Below, one piece after another: positions 38,180-51,340 of a stretch of 64,000 bases of DNA. Both the position numbers and the translations under genes were made by a program. The notes under the pieces are model-generated. The model did not search any database. It saw nothing but the letters and a program-made list of their open reading frames with translations, and was not told the DNA's origin. Positions within the stretch are counted from its first letter, which is position 1. The number at the start of each line of letters is the position of its first letter. This DNA comes from Limanda limanda (Eukaryota; Chordata; Actinopteri; Pleuronectiformes; Pleuronectidae), in contig NC_083639.1 of NCBI RefSeq assembly GCF_963576545.1, positions 16,796,118 through 16,860,117 on the forward strand. Reading direction: 5' to 3'.

Positions 38180-41100
38180 CATTCCTCTTGCACTATCGCC
38201 ACCATCACTTGACGAGAATTATATAATTGCAGACTGTGATCTCATTTTCCTCAAAGAGCATTTTGAAGTTTCCTTTCCTCTTTTGCTCTTTTAGTTTCCT
38301 CTGTCTTCCACTTGTTTTAATGTTAAAATGACTCATGTTAAACCATGTGGGTCTCCCCCACTCTGAAATGCCATTCTGCAACACATTAGCTCTCCACTCT
38401 CTGTAAGAGGGAACTTTTACAGGTTCAGAGAGTATATTAGAATCACAACATTGTTTTTTAACATGTAGAATTGCTTAAGCTTGTTTAAGTAAAAACATGG
38501 TGTAATGGAGGAAAGCGCGTTCAGCTTTCATTGGTCAGCAACAGTGAAGTGAGAAATTGAAATTCATTTTTTAGTAAAAGAAACAAAGAATGCTGTGGCT
38601 GACAGCTCACACATTTTTGTACCGTATTCATTCTTACAACTTAACTTTAAAAAAATTAATTGAGTTCTACCAATTTTACTTTAGTGTACATTTTAGAATT
38701 GCAAATGTTAATACTATTAATGATGATATAATAATAATAATAATATTTGTACAAAAAATAGCTGCTGTTGGTAATTTTATTTTCAATATAAAATTCTTAG
38801 ATGTAAATAATGTAGATGACAGGGAATAAGAAATTCCCCACTATTCTAGTCACAGATTTAAATCATTTAAGTCGTTATTATGGCTCACTGCCAGTTTTCT
38901 ATTACTAACTGAGCAGCTAATGACATTTTACACTGACACTGCTAACAATACAATACAGTCAAAATGAAAAAGTTAATATCCTCGTCTTATTTAATTCCAT
39001 CATGTAACTCCATATCTCTGCAGCCGCAGTCCCGGTCATAGTCAATAGAGGGCAGAAGTGATCCACAAAGGCTTAACCACATGAAAATACATGTTTGCAT
39101 GTTTATGCCTTTAATACATTTTATTTTATCTCTGGTCCAGCTGTTTGTGCTTGATGCTAAATTTTGACCACCTATTAACGGAAATAATATTAACCCACAA
39201 TGATATACAAGTAGAAAAGCAAAAATATTGAAAGTGAGTATTAAGGGGCTGTAATTGTAATTATTGTGCTACTGTCAGAGATGTAGCCACCACAAGGCTC
39301 ATATGAACTAATTATTAAACACTGACAAAGACTCAGGGTTTGGCTCCGAGCAGATTCCGGCAGTATTGCAGTGATTTTAATTAAAGGGTTTACTATTACT
39401 TCTCCCTGATCAGTGTGTTTTTCATCGGAAATGTTTTGCACTTCTACACAAATGTGTGTAATTTGTTAAAGGTAAGGCTTCTGCCCAGCACACTGCCTGA
39501 CCTCACCATGTCTTGCTTTTCTTTAGCAGTTTAATGGAAAAGAATATGGCTGTTTTTCATTCCGCTCCCATAAATCAAATACCTTGAATGTATGGGAGAG
39601 TTTAAGACCAGCACCCCCCCTGTGGTTTGGTGGCTTTATTGTCACACAGGCCTTATCTCCGATTGACACCTCTGGAACCGTCCCAGGAGAGGCACAGATT
39701 TGCTGCAGGATTAAACTAATTTACCAGATGATTGAATGTGAGTCCAAAGCCACTCTTTTGGAGAAAATGCAAAAGGGGCTCATGGCCAACCCTCCCGTAG
39801 ACATGATACAGAAATGACTTGGCAGTCAGGCCTATCATGTGTACATGTGAGTGTAGGCTGCATATAAATCCCTTCTACGTCTTCCTTCATGTAATATACT
39901 GATCTGAAGGTGATTTCTGTACAGGCAAAATTCATGGTGCACTCTAGCATGTAATAGTTGTGCAGTGTTAGTCACGTGTTTTTAATACTACTTTAAAATG
40001 CTGTTGCACTGTTTAGGTTTTGGACATTTTTAAGCAGGCAGCCTGACACCCAACCCAGCCACCTTCTCTGGATTTGCAGCATTAGTAGCAGACGTGAATC
40101 ATCGTCGGGATATATAGCAGATGGAGACGTGGAGAGATATGACAGTAAGGGAGAAGGGGGCTACTATTCTGTGAGACTCATACAGTCGCCAAACATCTTC
40201 TTGTACGGTTTGTAAACTCTGCATTGTGCTCACGTTCCTCATGTTCATCCAAATATGTAAAAATATGGGAACATTTTTTAGTGTGTCCAAACCAATTTGT
40301 GCCTGAGGGAGGTTTCTTAATTGGAACACATTCAAGAGAACACTTACCCGCTCCCGAGTGGTGTACAAAATATTACATTAATTAACATGCAAAACAGTCC
40401 TGCTCTGCTCACACACACACACACACACACAAAACGCAGGCATCCAAAAAGATTGCAGCAACAGCACGAAATAGACATAGGCCGTGAGGAAAAGAATAGA
40501 AAGGAAATTTGCTTGAAAATTTAGCTGTAAGCCTGCCGAAGATCTTATTACATAGGCTGCAGATAGAGATCTCAGCTGGAATAATACTTAGCACATGCTG
40601 CCCTTTTAATTAAGCAGTAATATCTGCAGAGAGGGGTGGAGAGCAAAATCTCTCTGTTTCTTTCTTCGTCTTCCTCGCTCGCTCTCCTCCGTATCTCGGC
40701 TCCCCATCTTTACCCTCTGCTCCTCTCTCTCTCTTTTTCTCCCAATAATCTCCTATGAAGGAGATGGGCTGAGGTGTGGGACGGGGGGGAGGAGCAGGGG
40801 ACACACTCCTCTGTGAAGCGAGTGTCTTCTTTAAGGCCTTACACATGTTTCTGTGTTTCTGCCTCACTGGGGCTGTCTGAGCGCCCCGCCGACGGCCCTG
40901 GGGCTCTTGCTTTGAGGTGCCTTCGCTATGTCTGTGTGGAGGAGTGAGCTGACGTGCACGTATCCACTGTTTTCACACACAGACTCTGCTCCTCTTTGCA
41001 GGTGAGGACCTCCTCCAAAGCCAGCGGGTGGTACTCGGGCACCTCTCTACCAGCATGTGAGTGCTGAGGCCCGGGCTCGGTCGTGCCCTCGGGCTGTGGG

Positions 41101-41768
41101 ACCGTCTTCCCATTGCTGTGATGCCTCATGTGAGTGTAGGATAGGAACCAGTTGTCCAAACAGGGTCGTCCAGTCTGGTGGGGTCGGAATATCAGGATCT
41201 CTCACCATGGGGCAGCGGTCAGGGACACACCCCTGGCGTCAAGACCCCGGATCTCATTAAGTGTAGTCGCCAAAGTGTTTTGATGTCAAACTCGACAATA
41301 TTAAATGTTTTCTTTGTTTAACCCACTGTGGTCACAATAGCTCTTCCCTAAAATAAGCTTTTACATTTGTTAAGATGTGTAAAGAAAAGTGGGAGGCGCC
41401 TACAACGAGGACTTATAGCTGTGTTTAAAACGATTACATGTAATTTCAGCGATATGACTCTGTGGTTGTAAATACAGTAGGTGAGCTGAATGTCCGGTTG
41501 TGATACTGTATTACCGTTGTGATGTGTAAAGCCTGTAATCCTCTGAGTATCCTATTTAACCCAGAGGCTGAGTGACGCCTCTGTGCACTTCCAATTGTGC
41601 GACATGTAGCACATAAAGCCTTTATTCAGATGTGTTAACCATTGCTCTGCGCTCCATACAAGTGCAAATCGAGTTAACACTCGCTGTTGGCCAGTGTCTA
41701 CACACCCTGTGCCTGTGTCATTACACAGCCCACACTGGCAACGGAGCTCATTTTGTAATTCTGCACGC

Positions 41769-41801
<33 letters not shown>

Positions 41802-42661
41802 GGAGCTCCAAAAGGCCACATGTTAATCAGCTGCGAGTTAAACTTGCAGCGAAGAAAAGACAACAGATCAGCTCAATTAACACAAAAAAGAAAGTGCTCA
41901 CGACACACACACACGGTCTTAGCCACTGCACCTGCAGCTGAAGGGGCATTGTTCCAGCAGCCCCCTCCTTGATCTCCCTTTCTCTCTCTCTCTCTGTGTC
42001 TGTCTCTGTGTGTCTCTCTGGAGGAAAGCTGTTTTGTGGCTGCTCTTTTCTCTCCTCTCGGGCCTTGGCCTTTCCACAGAGCACCCCTCCTTCTCCTCCA
42101 TTTCGCTGGGTCGCCACTCTCTTTCGGAGGTGCAGGGCGCCCCTCGCTTGCCTCACTGCAAACACAGCTGACAGAGGGCTGCTCACGTGCCGCTCCACAG
42201 GGCCCCAAAATCCCTTTGAGTGTGCGAGTGTCGAGCAGAGAGTGGGGGGTTTGTGTGTTTGAGATGGATCCACGCTATTCATCCTATTGCTCTTGATGCT
42301 GCGGATGTCTGTTCATTTTCTATTGTCAGCTCGGATTGTTCGCTCAAACCGAAACATATCCTGTAATCTAATCTTATCTTTGTAAGAGAAGATATATTAA
42401 GTAGCATGAGTTAAGTTAGGACCTTCTGGTGCTACCAGTGTATATTCTGTTAGCTGCTACATTTTCATTTGAAAAAGCTTCCATTCTGCTATGGATACGT
42501 CTGGTGTCCACTCTACTCCGGTGTTTAAGATCCACTAAAAGGAGGAGTAAAGAAACGCTGCATTTCATGTTGGATGGGCAGAAATGTTGATGTTTGTAAA
42601 TGGCTCCTCGGCCACCAGTGGAGAACACAACTAGGTTGCTGGCCCTGTTGTCTTCGCTTAC
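38180..42661. other. Non-coding stretch with no recognised gene
   Basis: AT-rich at 38440-38900, with a short ATA run near 38728. Unique, GC-balanced sequence at 39590-39830 has a 77-codon open frame without known domain. Short (AC)n lie at 40411-40431 and 41768-41801. A weak CTCF-like AATAGAGGGCAG occurs near 39044. Confidence 0.45.
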
Positions 42662-42751
42662 AACTGTTGTGCAGTTATATTCTGCATTTTATGAAGATAC
42701 AACTGAAAACATGCAACACAAGCTGTTAATTGAGCAATCTGCGACAATTCA

Positions 42752-42915
42752 TGCCCAGTGCATGTGAGTGGTCACGTGATATGTGTTTTCAGGTGTGTTG
42801 GTATGGATGGACTGATGCAGAGCCAAACACTTTCAAGGACAGAGATCATTTTAGTTTGGAAAGTCCATTTTCAAAGGAAAACATAGTAGTAAATATGGAT
42901 GTAGCCCTACTCTGA
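42752..42915. repeat. Dispersed repeat, second copy (see 1040-1375)
   Basis: Begins CATGCCCAGTGCATGTGAG and shares a series of blocks with 1218-1372 in the same orientation. It carries a roughly 10-20 base insertion relative to the first copy (GATGCAGAGCCAAACAC). Confidence 0.65.
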
Positions 42916-44490
42916 GAACTTTATTATGTTGTAGAAATTCACAGTATTAGAATCCATGGAGGAAAACAGCAGCTACTGAGTGGATTTCAGTCTCAGTGTT
43001 AACCATCATCTCACACATGACTTGTCACTATGAAATATTAAATAGAATAAATAAATAAATTGACTGATATCAGGAGGTTATTATTGACCTGTTCGTTCTG
43101 AGGAAGTAGGCTTAGTTTCCACTCCTCAGAGTAAATCACTCTGTCCTTGGCTCTAAATCCGTTTTGCATTGCTCGCCTCTTTGGCTCTCTGTCCCATTTG
43201 TCACCGCAGCCCGTGATGCTCATTCTCACTGATCATCCTATCACAGTGCTATTTTTCATATTTCTCATATCCGCTCCCCTTATCTCTCTTCCAGCGCCTG
43301 AGCCAGACACGCAAAGCTAATACAGGCTCCCACTACGTGCGCAGAATTCAGTGACCAGAGATCACAGCGGTGTGAAATACATATAGATTTCATACGTTAT
43401 TCTGTGTTTGCTTGTAATAGAATCGGGCTTATCCCATTTTCAATAACTCAGGAGATAACATGAAAGTATGCATCAGTGTTGATCAATGAGAAGGCGGAAT
43501 TCCAAACAGGCCCTCAGACATGAATTTACTCAACCCACCAAAATTAGGACAGTGGTGAAAATGGCAACGGGAATAATTATTTGTAGTTATCAGTTACTCA
43601 CTCAGCACTTGACACTCAATTTGTGCAGCAACTTCCGAGCCCAGACAGGGCTGTAATAGTGTGTGTCTGTGTGTGTCTGCATGCACATATGGAAATCTGT
43701 GTGTCGGTGCTGTGATGGATGCACCGCTGTAACTGTTGGTTAAGTGGTGTAGTGTGGTATTCTAACCATGCTGCCTGTGTGTTTTAATGCCCTGCTGGGG
43801 TTCTCTTTCATAAAGATCCTGCCTGGCTGCATCTCTCTCCCCAGGTTAAAACAAACACAAACACCCACCACCATTCAGCCTCCCACCCCAGCCTGCTTGG
43901 CCTGCCCTCCTCCTTTGCCTGGCTCCACCAGCCCTGTCCAGGGGGCAATAAACTCGTTATCTCCCCCTCTCAGATCCTAATCTGACGGCCCGCCGCCCTG
44001 CGTGCTGCCAGGTGACCTGGGGTGGGGTAGGGTGGAGGGGAGGCATAGACGCTCCCTCTCCAGCTCTTACAGCTCCAACTCAAGCTCCCCTCCGCTCGCC
44101 TTTTAAATCCCTTCAGCTTTCCCTGCCTGTCAGCACCATCTTAACCCCCACCTTCTGAAGCCCTCCCCTGCCTGGGGCTCCGGTGACCTCCTCCTTCTCC
44201 TTGCTCTCCGACTCCTCCTCCTACCCCCTCCACCCTTTCAGTAATTAATCCACCTATTGATCACAGTGAAACTCTAAAGGCTGGGAGGCTGGGAGGCTGC
44301 AGGCAGACTGGTGGTGGTCTATGCAGGCCGATGGTTGCACAAGGCCACGCTGATGAAGCCAGAGCATCACGGCCTCCCAATATTACAAATTGAAGCCTCT
44401 AATCTAAGGCTCTTTATACATAAATTGAAAAAATGTTCTATGTTTGAAGGAGTCAATCACGGTTTTTCACTTGCATGCATGTATCAAATC
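42916..44490. other. Non-coding stretch, GC-rich toward the end
   Basis: No exon recognised. 43840-44250 is rich in pyrimidine tracts and includes the G4 consensus at 44019-44040. Confidence 0.45.
44019..44040 (+). other. G-quadruplex consensus
   Basis: G-runs of 4, 4, 3 and 4 separated by 1, 2 and 4 bases. Confidence 0.65.
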
Positions 44491-45374
44491 CAGTGGTGGA
44501 AGAAGTATTCAGATCCTTTACTTAATAAAATAAAAATGACTAATTCCACACTTTAAAAATACCCCATCACAAGTCAACTCCTGCATTTAAAACCTAAATT
44601 AAGTAACGGGAATGTAGTAGGCCTATTATCAGCTAAATGTCCTTAAACAATGAAAAGTGAAATCACAAGTGGTGCAGTAAAATATTGTACTATTGTATTT
44701 TGCAGCTTTCAAAGTTCAAGATGAAAGGTTCATTGTTTTTATCCTTCCTGAGATATTCTTTTTCTTTTTCTTTTTTGTCACGTCACATGCTCGAAGCAAA
44801 CTCAACACAACCATCAGCTCGCAGTGAATCCTCCAGAGGCTCTGCTGCCATGTTCTCACATGGGCTCATTTGGAAACTCTCCAGAGTTTTTACAAGGGGG
44901 CTTGCTGGAGAAACTCTGAAGCACTTGGTTATTTGCGTTCTCCTGTCCAGCCCCTCTGGGGAATGTCAGGTGATTATCTGGAGTTCAGTGCATGTCTGAA
45001 AGCAGCTATAGATAGTTTGATCAAGAAAAATGCATCATATTCTATAAGATCATCATACATTTGTGAGAATCATGTACAGTATCTCAGATAGGTCAAGTTT
45101 TCATGACCTCCGAAAAACAACATGTTTTCAATTTTCTCAACACAGGAGCATTTCATTCCTCACTTTATCACAAACATTCATCAACCCATCTGGGGAAACA
45201 TGGTTAACATTGTCATCTGAGAAGTAACTGGAGCTGTTAGACAAATGTAAAAAAGTACAATATTTTCTTCTGACTTGTATCTGACTTTAAGCTGCGAAAA
45301 TGCCAATACTAATGTAAAGTACCTCACATGTGTACAGCACTTGATTAAATGTATTAAGTTACTGTACACCACTG
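44491..45374. mobile_element. hAT-like non-autonomous DNA transposon
   Basis: Ends are CAGTGGTGGAAGAAGTATTC and GTTACTGTACACCACTG, giving a perfect terminal inverted repeat of CAGTGGTG / CACCACTG. Flanks ATCAAATC and GTAAAATC agree at 6 of 8 positions, consistent with a decayed 8-bp hAT target duplication. The subterminal phrases (AAGTATTCAGATCCTTTACT; TAAAGTACCTCACATGTGTA) match a family abundant in fish. No transposase is visible in the 884 bp. Confidence 0.7.
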
Positions 45375-45382
45375 GTAAAATC

Positions 45383-46960
45383 TGAGGCCTGTTGTATTAG
45401 AATACATTTGGTCCATGTATCAGTGAGGGTGCAGGGCTTGTGACAGGGTCAAAGGTTCTGACAGAATTCCAGTCACTCCTCAGCTCTCTGAGGAATGTTT
45501 AAAGATGCTTCACACTCTGTTTATTGTTCTTTACGTGTAGGGTCAAGAGAGAGGCCCTGCAGCCTTTTACAGTAAAGTAAAACCAGGCAGATACACAGAC
45601 ATACTCGACATGTGCTATGACGTATACTCCACTTTTTAATATTGTTGACATAACCTGACCACAGCTAGTGTAGCTCAGACATTGACCAGGGGGGGGGCTT
45701 TTCATAAGCCGGACCACCACCTGCGATTGCTGCTCAGGAACAATACTAATTTATGAAAGGTCTGTGTGACTGCCCACGGTCCAACTGGTGGAAAACTCCC
45801 CACAATGCACACACTTCCTTGATGACTCACTGTGCAGGTCTCAAGCTGTCCAGACCCCATTTATTGAAGCTCTGTTTGATGACTAAGTGTGCTTCAATGT
45901 GTGTGAGTGTGAGTTGAATTCTTTGAATTTCTGCTATCTCGTTCGCGGTGTCACCAGATGAGAGTGTAAAAATCTCAGGGGGCTTTCCACGACGATCACA
46001 ACTGAGTTGGTGCGCCACTGTTCTTGTCCCTGGCTGCATGGTGACACAGTCGCCCTCTGTGCTGAAGCTGAGGCCGCCGTCCGGCTCCGGCTCTTTGATG
46101 TGCGGAGCGGGGCGAGATGTTTGGGTGTTTGGGCAGGAGCTGGGACAGATGGGGGCAGAGTGTGATGGAGTGATTACTCTCCTCGCTGCTCTCCTGTCTG
46201 CCCTGGCATGAATGCCCCTCTTCATCCACCCTAAAAGGCACATTATTGGCCCAAGGAGAGTGGGATATCCTGGCCACTGACCCCAGAGTCGGGGTCAAGG
46301 GGAACAGGGGGGCAGATGAAAGGCTGCGTAATTATGAGGGAAAGACAAAAAGAAACCTTGTCTCCAAATAACTATTTTGGTGGGAAGGGGGGAGAAGGTC
46401 AGGTTGAAGGGGGTACAATTGAGATCAAGACGTTTTCCCTGGCAAGTTATGTCCTTATCGCGTTCCCTGCGCCCTCATTTGTAGCCGATGAGCAGCTCTG
46501 ATTGGTCGGGCCGCGGCTCTTATCTGATGACGATTGGCTGTGGCCTGCGGGCACAGGAAGTGACAGCATGGTTCCCACAGTTCCACCCCTGTGAGAAACG
46601 GACTCCGAACAACTGAGTGATGATGTACGTACGTGTGCGTGTCTGTTACGTAAGCATGTCCTCACATATAAAAATGTTTTACTCCAGTGCTCTGATGTGT
46701 ACACTACAGACTGTATTATACTTAATGTGGGAGGGCTACACACCACTGAGGCTCTCAGGCTTTGGCCTCTGACATTGTGGCAGCCTCAGGGTCTGTGTTT
46801 GTCTGACCTAACATGCTTTAACTGGCAAAATGACCATTTGACTGGTTTTTCTTACTTAAACTCCAGGACAACACTTTTCACTGAAAAATCTGTCAGCCAG
46901 TGGGTTTGTGGGGTTTTAATAGCTGCTGCCAAAACCAAACTCTCCTGCTGTATTGAAGCT
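45383..46960. other. Non-coding stretch
   Basis: No exon recognised. 46430-46620 is GC-rich with two inverted CCAAT boxes (CTGATTGGTC at 46498, CGATTGGCTG at 46531) and a GATA core between them: promoter- or enhancer-like, without an attached gene that I can see. Confidence 0.4.
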
Positions 46961-47022
46961 TCAGTGTTGTTTAGTCGCTTTGGATAAAAGCATCTGCCAA
47001 GTGAGTAAATGTGGATGTAAGT
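46961..47022 (+). repeat. SINE/LINE 3' tail (CGCTTTGGATAAAAGC type)
   Basis: AGTCGCTTTGGATAAAAGCA, CTGCCAAGTGAGTAAATG and ATGTAAGTG match the tail of V-SINE/DANA-like elements and their partner LINEs in fish. A second copy is at 48525-48578. Confidence 0.65.
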
Positions 47023-47814
47023 GTAACCTCTTACAACTGGTATGACAGTTTGTTTATCTGTGGGTGTATTCTAGAGCCTTTGAATCGGGAAAGTTCCCTA
47101 TTTTTTTAAGAGTGATCAGACGTGTTGTCATGAGAGATCAGGTGTGATTGCAAATGTTTGTCTGATACTATGCTCGATACTTCATACATCAAAATTAGTG
47201 GGTATACACAGGTTTGTGTAAGGGTGCACCATCAGTGTGAAGACTGCTAGAGTAAAGAAGAAGAAGAAATTAGCACGTTTACCCGAGTGTCATTCTCGTA
47301 TCACTGTTGATCATACTGGAGCCCATAAGAACCCATGTTCTTCTATATATGTGGATTTATTTTGTATCTATTTAATCAAAAGGGAAAGTACCAAAATAAA
47401 TGTCACCAGTTGATGCACCATATCAGATTAAAGCTTCGAAGTTATTCACATCTTATGTCCGTTGGCAGATCAGAACAGACGGCACATACCATAATGACAA
47501 GCAACATTGCAACATACAGAGTAACACACAGAAGATTGCACAAGAACCACAACACAATCTACACACAAAATGCAGATCACATTTATGTTGGTCAAATGGA
47601 AAAAAAGCAAGGGTAGAGCTGAGCAGCTTTTAACAGAAGTTATTTTTTGAAAAAGTGAAGTGGCAGTGAAAAGGTAGGGTACAATCTCATGTAGAGGATG
47701 TACCAGAGGATGTAATATACTGTACTTATGTCTGAGTGACCCAGAAGAAAAGGAGGAGCCATATATGTAGAAGAAGCAGACAAAGTCCTCACCTAGAAAG
47801 ACAATGAGATTCAA

Positions 47815-48070
47815 GAGCTTTTGGTGATAAGGGCTGTGCTGTAAACAAGAACACGTGATCTCAGCAGTGGAATTTAAACATCGTGTGCTGCCTCCCGCAC
47901 GCTCGACCAAGGCGCCACTCCTCATCTGAATGTTCCGGGCATGTTCCTCTTGTTGTGAATGCGTCTGACCTGGACAATCTCCTGCTGTGTTCTTTATATG
48001 AGAAAAGAAAACTCTTTGTCTTGACCCAATTTCCTGGACATTTTCCAGAGTTCAGAGTGTGAAGGGAAAT
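47815..48070 (+). repeat. Dispersed repeat, copy 1 of a pair
   Basis: Homologous to 50240-50520 in the same orientation. Shared blocks include GCAGYGGAATTT, TGCCTCC, CTGAATGTTC, GTGAA...CATCTAG-like, GATCTCCT/CAATCTCCTGCTG and CTTGACCCAATTT / CTGGACCCAATTTT. It resembles a fish interspersed family, class unknown. A reverse-strand open frame across it is incidental. Confidence 0.6.
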
Positions 48071-48524
48071 ATTAGACTGATCTGATCTAGAGAACAACTT
48101 CAGATGGGCTATTTTTTTGTGTTTCCTATACCATTAAACTGTTCTTATTGTTCCTATTGCATATAAGATTAAGATTAATTATTAAGTACATGATTTATTT
48201 TATTAAATCTTAGATCAGTCAATCTTTTATCAAATGTTTGACTGATCTTAGAAGATGGTTTTTGTTTTTTTAATGCATTTTTTACCATATTGCTTAACCT
48301 TGTGCCGCTGCAGCCTTTAACCACATGTGACAGACTACAATTTTAGAGAAGTAACTTTCATAACTACTCAACTACTCAATAAGATGGCTGTCGAAACATT
48401 TTCATAAAAGTGACCGGGTTTAGTCAATTTGCCATCAGATAAATGTAGAGAGGTGCATGACTGAAAGAGCTGTAGGGGCAGGGAACTGCAAATAAAGTAC
48501 ATAGATGTTGAATTCACAAATTGG

Positions 48525-48578
48525 AAGTCGCTTTGGATAAACGTGTCAGCAAAGTGAAGTACATGTAATGTAATGTAA
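48525..48578 (+). repeat. SINE/LINE 3' tail (CGCTTTGGATAAA type), second copy
   Basis: AAGTCGCTTTGGATAAACGT, CAGCAAAGTGAAGTACATG, then tandem TAATG units. Same family as 46961-47022, without a recognisable SINE head. Confidence 0.65.
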
Positions 48579-50239
48579 AGAGCAGTTTCCCCTACAAGTC
48601 ACATTCTACACACGCTTCCCTAATCACATCATTCATTCTCTGACAGATCAGCCGTCAGTGACTTGTGGGATGTTACTTGTTTTGCAAGACAGTGTGTGGT
48701 TAATATTACATTACAGCTGCGTCTGCCTCATCAGGCCACAAAGTCTGCCTGTTGTTCGCCATTTTTAAGCTGTCATTGTGTATTGTAAATTAATTTAGTG
48801 TTGATATAGTTTTCTCTATTTTGTTGCATTGATCACAGACAATTTTTTATTGAGAATCATTTTTGTGGTGTGAAATCTTAAAACCCTGGGTGCCGACATA
48901 AAAGTAACAGACCTTTCTGTGTTTAGGGTCCTTGAAGACACAGAGATGCATTGATGTCCTCTCCTGACCTTTCATGGGGTAATTTATGTTACACAGTTAC
49001 ATGATATTGGATCAGATTGCATAAATTGTGCAGAAAGCTAACCTCACTCATCATTTCAAAGAAAATGCTGGCCAAGTTGGAATATGGTGTAAGGATGGAG
49101 TGTATGGATTCAAAAAATACTTACTTACGTAGATGTGCTTATATTGTTTCTTATTGTTGTGTTTTAAATCATGTTTTAAAATGTCAATGTTGTGGATGTT
49201 TCAGAGATAAATGCGTTTTAACCGAACATGACCTCTTCATTTCAACAAACTTTATTTTTCCATTAATTTTTGTAATTAAGGAGAAATATCTTTACACCTA
49301 TGAGATTGAATATTTTTGTAAGACTTGTACAGTTAACAAATGATCACATGAGGGAGTTAATGTCCAACACTATACAAGTGTTGAGAAAACTAACTCTGGT
49401 AAGAGTAAGAGTTAAATTTGAACTTCAAAAGGAGTCAATAACTACACTCTGTGGTCGGGACCCATATCAACACTTCAAAGGAGTTGAAATCAAATCTGAC
49501 ACAGTTATTTTGGGTATGCTGATTTTGCTGTGCATGTACTGGGGGAGCAGTGAATTTGAACCATTGGTTAGTGATTATTATTATTATTACTATGTCATTA
49601 TCTATATTATAATGATCCTCTTACTGTTTTGTTAGCTGGCAAACTCTACAAATGTGCATCACTGATGTAACACAGTTTTTTGGTCAAACCTTCGGTCTAT
49701 GGATCCCAAAATTGAGAAGCACCCGAAGGACTACTCACCACACCCAGGTAACACTGATAGCTCATTGTTTTTTGACTAAATTGCCCGTAGTGTGTTTTAA
49801 TACAGTTATAAAGCTACTCTCATTTGTTATTTCTTTTGGCAGATAAATATTCTTTAGAGTTACACAATCTGACAATCTTCGACAATCTTCTTTGGATCAC
49901 ATGTTATTTCTTATGGAGCCTATTTCTACATGCTAACATGCTTAATCTGTTGACAATTTCAATTCTCCAAAACTCACCTGTGGGCACTCAGCCAGATCAT
50001 CTTAAACTATTATATTTTCCTGGAATTTGTTTTTTTTAACGCAAAAGAGTCAGTTGCTCCAGACATTTTTCCGAATTAATGTCCTAGTCTCCGAGTAAAA
50101 TGTCCCAAAAATGTGAGAATACAGCAGGACAATGTCAAAGCAATCGTGTTAATGGCGTTTCACACAATGGATGCAAAACTGAATACAAATTTCTCAGGAT
50201 TAAAAAGAGGAACCAAGATGTTTTACAAACATGTCAAAT
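48579..50239. other. AT-rich non-coding stretch
   Basis: Overlapping open frames of 108 and 111 codons (49017-49343, 49300-49635) are AT-driven and show no known domain. A short TTA/ATT run lies near 49575. No exon accepted. Confidence 0.45.
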
Positions 50240-50520
50240 TGAGACTCTTTAGCTGTTTGTAATAAGAGTCGACACCGGTGTTGGATGTGATGTTAACACA
50301 CAAAACAAAAACACTGATTCCCGCAGCGGAATTTTTTCATTGTGTCGTGCCTCCTTCATGCTCTACCCAGGTGCCTGCCCTCGCCTGAATGTTCTGGAGA
50401 TGTAGCTGCTGGTGTGAACACATCTAGCCCAGAAGATCTCCTACTGCACTCGTCATATGTTAGACAAACTGGAAAATGTCTGGACCCAATTTTCAAGTTT
50501 ATGTTTGAGAACAGTTCGAC
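50240..50520 (+). repeat. Dispersed repeat, copy 2 of a pair
   Basis: See 47815-48070. Here the blocks read GCAGCGGAATTTTTTCATTG, GTGCCTCC, CTGAATGTTCTGGAGATG, AGATCTCCTACTGCACTC and CTGGACCCAATTTTCAAG. Confidence 0.6.
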
Positions 50521-50848
50521 TGTCAACCAAAAAGACAGAGCCTCCGCATGCCCGGGCGTCTTGGGCTAAGAATCTGCACCTTCTGCAGCGTGTGTGCTTT
50601 GCTTAATAATTCACATGCTCGTCTTGTGATCATCATCAGGTTTTCCTGAGTTAACTAACTACTTTGTTTTACTGTAAGTGAGTCGTGAAGATTAGGGATT
50701 TGTAAGTGATAAGTCGGGAGTTCAGCAGTTGACCACTTGACAGTCTTATCTAGCAGATGACTGATCAGATGGTTGGGGGCTATGTGCTTGGAGTGTGTTA
50801 GAGCATGTTTTGACACCTGTAGGCCTTAAATGCTGTTTGATGAGTCGG

Positions 50849-50849
<1 letters not shown>

Positions 50850-50897
<48 letters not shown>
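50850..50897. repeat. (TG)n microsatellite
   Basis: About 24 TG units, uninterrupted. Confidence 0.95.
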
Positions 50898-50898
<1 letters not shown>

Positions 50899-51235
50899 AT
50901 GCTGGTGCTTGTGCTGCACGCTGGCAGATGGATTCAGGATCCAGTCACTGAGCAGAGGCGAGCACTCCCCCCTGGCTGATGGATGGAGGTCAGGGAGGTG
51001 TGGGGCTCTCCTGCCTACCCAGGGATGACTTTATTGGGGATAGAAGGAGTGCTGCCACAGGCTGCTTTACCAGCACAGGATTCAGATTCCTGGCCAAGAT
51101 TCATGATTGCCCTTTACAGGAATGTGGTCAGGCAGAGGGAACTGTGTGTGTGTGTGCGTGTGTCAGCAGCACATGAGAGAAGTTTACCCTCAAGGCTTTC
51201 TTGCAGAAAGCCTCTGCACGTGGTTAATGTTGTGA

Positions 51236-51340
51236 AAGGGTCTTTTTTTAACCCAGACCATGATCTTTTTCCTAAACCAAACCAAGTAGCTTTGTTGCCT
51301 AAACTTAACCAAACTGCGACTGAAAACTGAGACTTCAGTA
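51236..51340. repeat. Dispersed fish repeat (TTTAACCCAGACCATGATC...CCTAAACTTAACC type)
   Basis: Phrases TTTAACCCAGACCATGATC, CCTAAACCAAACCAAGTAGC, TTTGTTGCCTAAACTTAACC follow a frequent fish repeat as I remember it. Short copy. Confidence 0.5.

Noticed and set aside
39040..39056. Third CTCF-like motif (AATAGAGGGCAG)
   Set aside because: Lacks the CCA part of the core; too weak to list as a feature.
41827..42282. Overlapping long open frames on both strands
   Set aside because: They arise from purine/pyrimidine-rich sequence; frames on both strands are open at once and no domain is seen.
45827..46243. 138-codon reverse-strand open frame
   Set aside because: No domain, and it overlaps other open frames; GC-rich chance frame.
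49017..49635. Adjacent 108- and 111-codon frames
   Set aside because: AT-rich composition explains them; the Tyr run comes from a TTA/ATT repeat and no homology is recognised.
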